Assembly: GCA_002377585.1 (NCBI GenBank)
Contig: DFQC01000025.1
Coordinates: forward strand, 138,489-202,488
DNA: 64,000 bases
Direction of reading: 5' to 3'
Origin: Anaerolineales bacterium UBA3499
GTDB taxonomy: Bacteria; Chloroflexota; Anaerolineae; Anaerolineales; UBA11657
Position numbers and translations under genes: made by a program. Below, piece after piece: positions 63,310-64,000 of this stretch (positions are counted from its first letter, which is position 1; the number at the start of each line of letters is the position of its first letter). The notes under the pieces were generated by a model that saw only the letters and a program-made list of their open reading frames with translations, did no database searches and was not told the DNA's origin.

Positions 63310-64000
63310 TTAAATCAAAGTCTGCTGCAAGGTTTCCAATGCACGACGTGCAGAGCCGTCTATCTCATGTTCACCCACACGAACTACTATGCCTCCCAAA
63401 ATTCCTGGGTCTACTCGGAAAGCTATATCTATTGCTGAACCAAGCTTATCCTGCAGCTCACCTTCTATTTGTTTTTGCTCATCAGACGTCAAGGTTATTG
63501 CACTTGTAACTACTGCATTCTCACCTTGTAGGCTAGCACCATCCAAAACAGATACTTTACCAGCAGCAATACCAGAAAAGAACTCATCTACCAGTGCTTT
63601 CTGTCGAGCCTCATCAAGCTCACTACTAATTATCTTGTTTGCCGCTGCAATAGCCATTGCAGCTACCTGTGGCCGTATATCAAGCAGCACATTTTCTTTG
63701 TATTGCTCAGCTGCTTCTTGGGCCTGCTCCAATAGCTGGGCCCTTTCATTTTCTACAGACTTTTGTACCTCAGACGCAGAGCTTTCTGCACGTTGTGTAG
63801 CTTCTGCAATTATCTTTGCTCTTTCAGCCTGTGCATCAGAGATAATCTTCTCGGCTTCACTATTAGCATTATCTCTAGCCTCAGCCGCCTCACGTGCATC
63901 TTCTAGACTTTGTGCTATTTTTGCACTACGTTCGTCAAGTATTTTCACAATTGGTTTGTATGCCCACGCGGACAACAACAACATTACTATGAAAAAATTA
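63310..64000 (-). CDS. atpFH: ATP synthase F0 b subunit fused to the delta-subunit C-terminal domain (5' cut by window edge)
   Basis: The frame stays open from 63984 through the last base: AAT TTT TTC ATA GTA precedes the apparent ATG. These hydrophobic codons (NFFIV) complete the b-subunit membrane helix MLLLSAWAYKPIVKIL, so the true start is outside the window. Residues then form the b-type coiled coil (about 15-125). The last 95 residues match the C-terminal strand domain of delta/OSCP (VVTSAITLTSDEQKQ; FRVDPGILGGIVVRVGEHEIDGS). The N-terminal six-helix domain of delta is absent. The protein would link the stator stalk to F1. Confidence 0.85.
   Translation of the reverse strand, partial: NFFIVMLLLSAWAYKPIVKILDERSAKIAQSLEDAREAAEARDNANSEAEKIISDAQAERAKIIAEATQRAESSASEVQKSVENERAQLLEQAQEAAEQYKENVLLDIRPQVAAMAIAAANKIISSELDEARQKALVDEFFSGIAAGKVSVLDGASLQGENAVVTSAITLTSDEQKQIEGELQDKLGSAIDIAFRVDPGILGGIVVRVGEHEIDGSARRALETLQQTLI

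Noticed and set aside
1..64000. CRISPR array, prophage, transposase, restriction or toxin-antitoxin locus
   Set aside because: No regularly spaced direct repeats, integrase or transposase motifs, or nuclease-methylase pairs were seen. The window is almost entirely housekeeping and envelope genes.

Overview
This is 64 kb of A+T-rich bacterial chromosome with closely packed genes and no insertion sequences, phage genes, rRNA or CRISPR arrays. It carries peptidoglycan genes (murE, murJ), a sortase-type LPDTG surface protein, an archaeal/eukaryal-type prolyl-tRNA synthetase, inositol-1-phosphate synthase, B12-dependent mutase genes and a very large SecA. I infer a cell with a wall, probably Chloroflexota (a streamlined low-GC lineage), with Actinomycetota-like groups as the alternative. 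No rRNA is present, so this placement is tentative.

Layout. 0-6.6 kb: the end of an unknown gene, an AI-2E-type transporter, a secreted LysM-glycosidase, an EamA exporter and DNA polymerase I. 6.6-11.4 kb: a TPP riboswitch with a terminator controls thiN-thiB-thiP-thiQ, a thiamine uptake and pyrophosphorylation operon. 11.5-12.5 kb: tRNA-Asn and mutM. 12.5-19.1 kb (minus): the operon mcm small subunit-meaB-prs-secA. 19.2-25.1 kb (plus): a CIRCE-controlled hrcA-grpE-dnaK-dnaJ-prmA operon. 25.2-27 kb: a small winged-helix regulator convergent with a radical SAM gene that ends Cys-UGA-Ala-Glu-Pro, a probable selenoprotein. 27.3-34.9 kb: two CNNM/CorC-type proteins, dnaE, a Nudix hydrolase and an unknown gene. 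34.9-37.4 kb: a membrane-tethered protein, a pentapeptide-repeat protein and a secreted TSP3/beta-gamma-crystallin/LysM protein. 37.9-43.2 kb: murJ, xseA-xseB, a phosphohexomutase and the LPDTG protein. 43.5-49.8 kb: an XPB-N-terminal-like protein, tRNA-Arg, a PHP phosphoesterase, two tiny membrane proteins, a divergent CoaBC-like flavoprotein, a polysaccharide deacetylase and a PfkB kinase. 49.9-64 kb: ino1, rpsO-pnp, proS, a LOG-family protein, malic enzyme-phosphotransacetylase, metK, a sugar transferase, murE, and a fused ATP synthase b/delta gene cut by the right edge.

How the genes work together. The thi operon makes the cell a thiamine scavenger as far as this window shows. The heat-shock operon has the classic HrcA/CIRCE autoregulation. 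MurE, MurJ, the sugar transferase, the deacetylase and the LysM/LPDTG proteins build and decorate the envelope. MeaB and the cobalamin subunit serve methylmalonyl-CoA metabolism.

The most notable observation is the radical SAM gene at 25.6-27.0 kb. Its apparent stop is an in-frame UGA inside a C-terminal Cys-Sec-Ala-Glu-Pro tail, followed by a SECIS-like hairpin. Other unusual items are a perfect 36-bp palindrome inside prmA, the SecA insertions, the b/delta fusion and the degenerate CoaBC-like protein.
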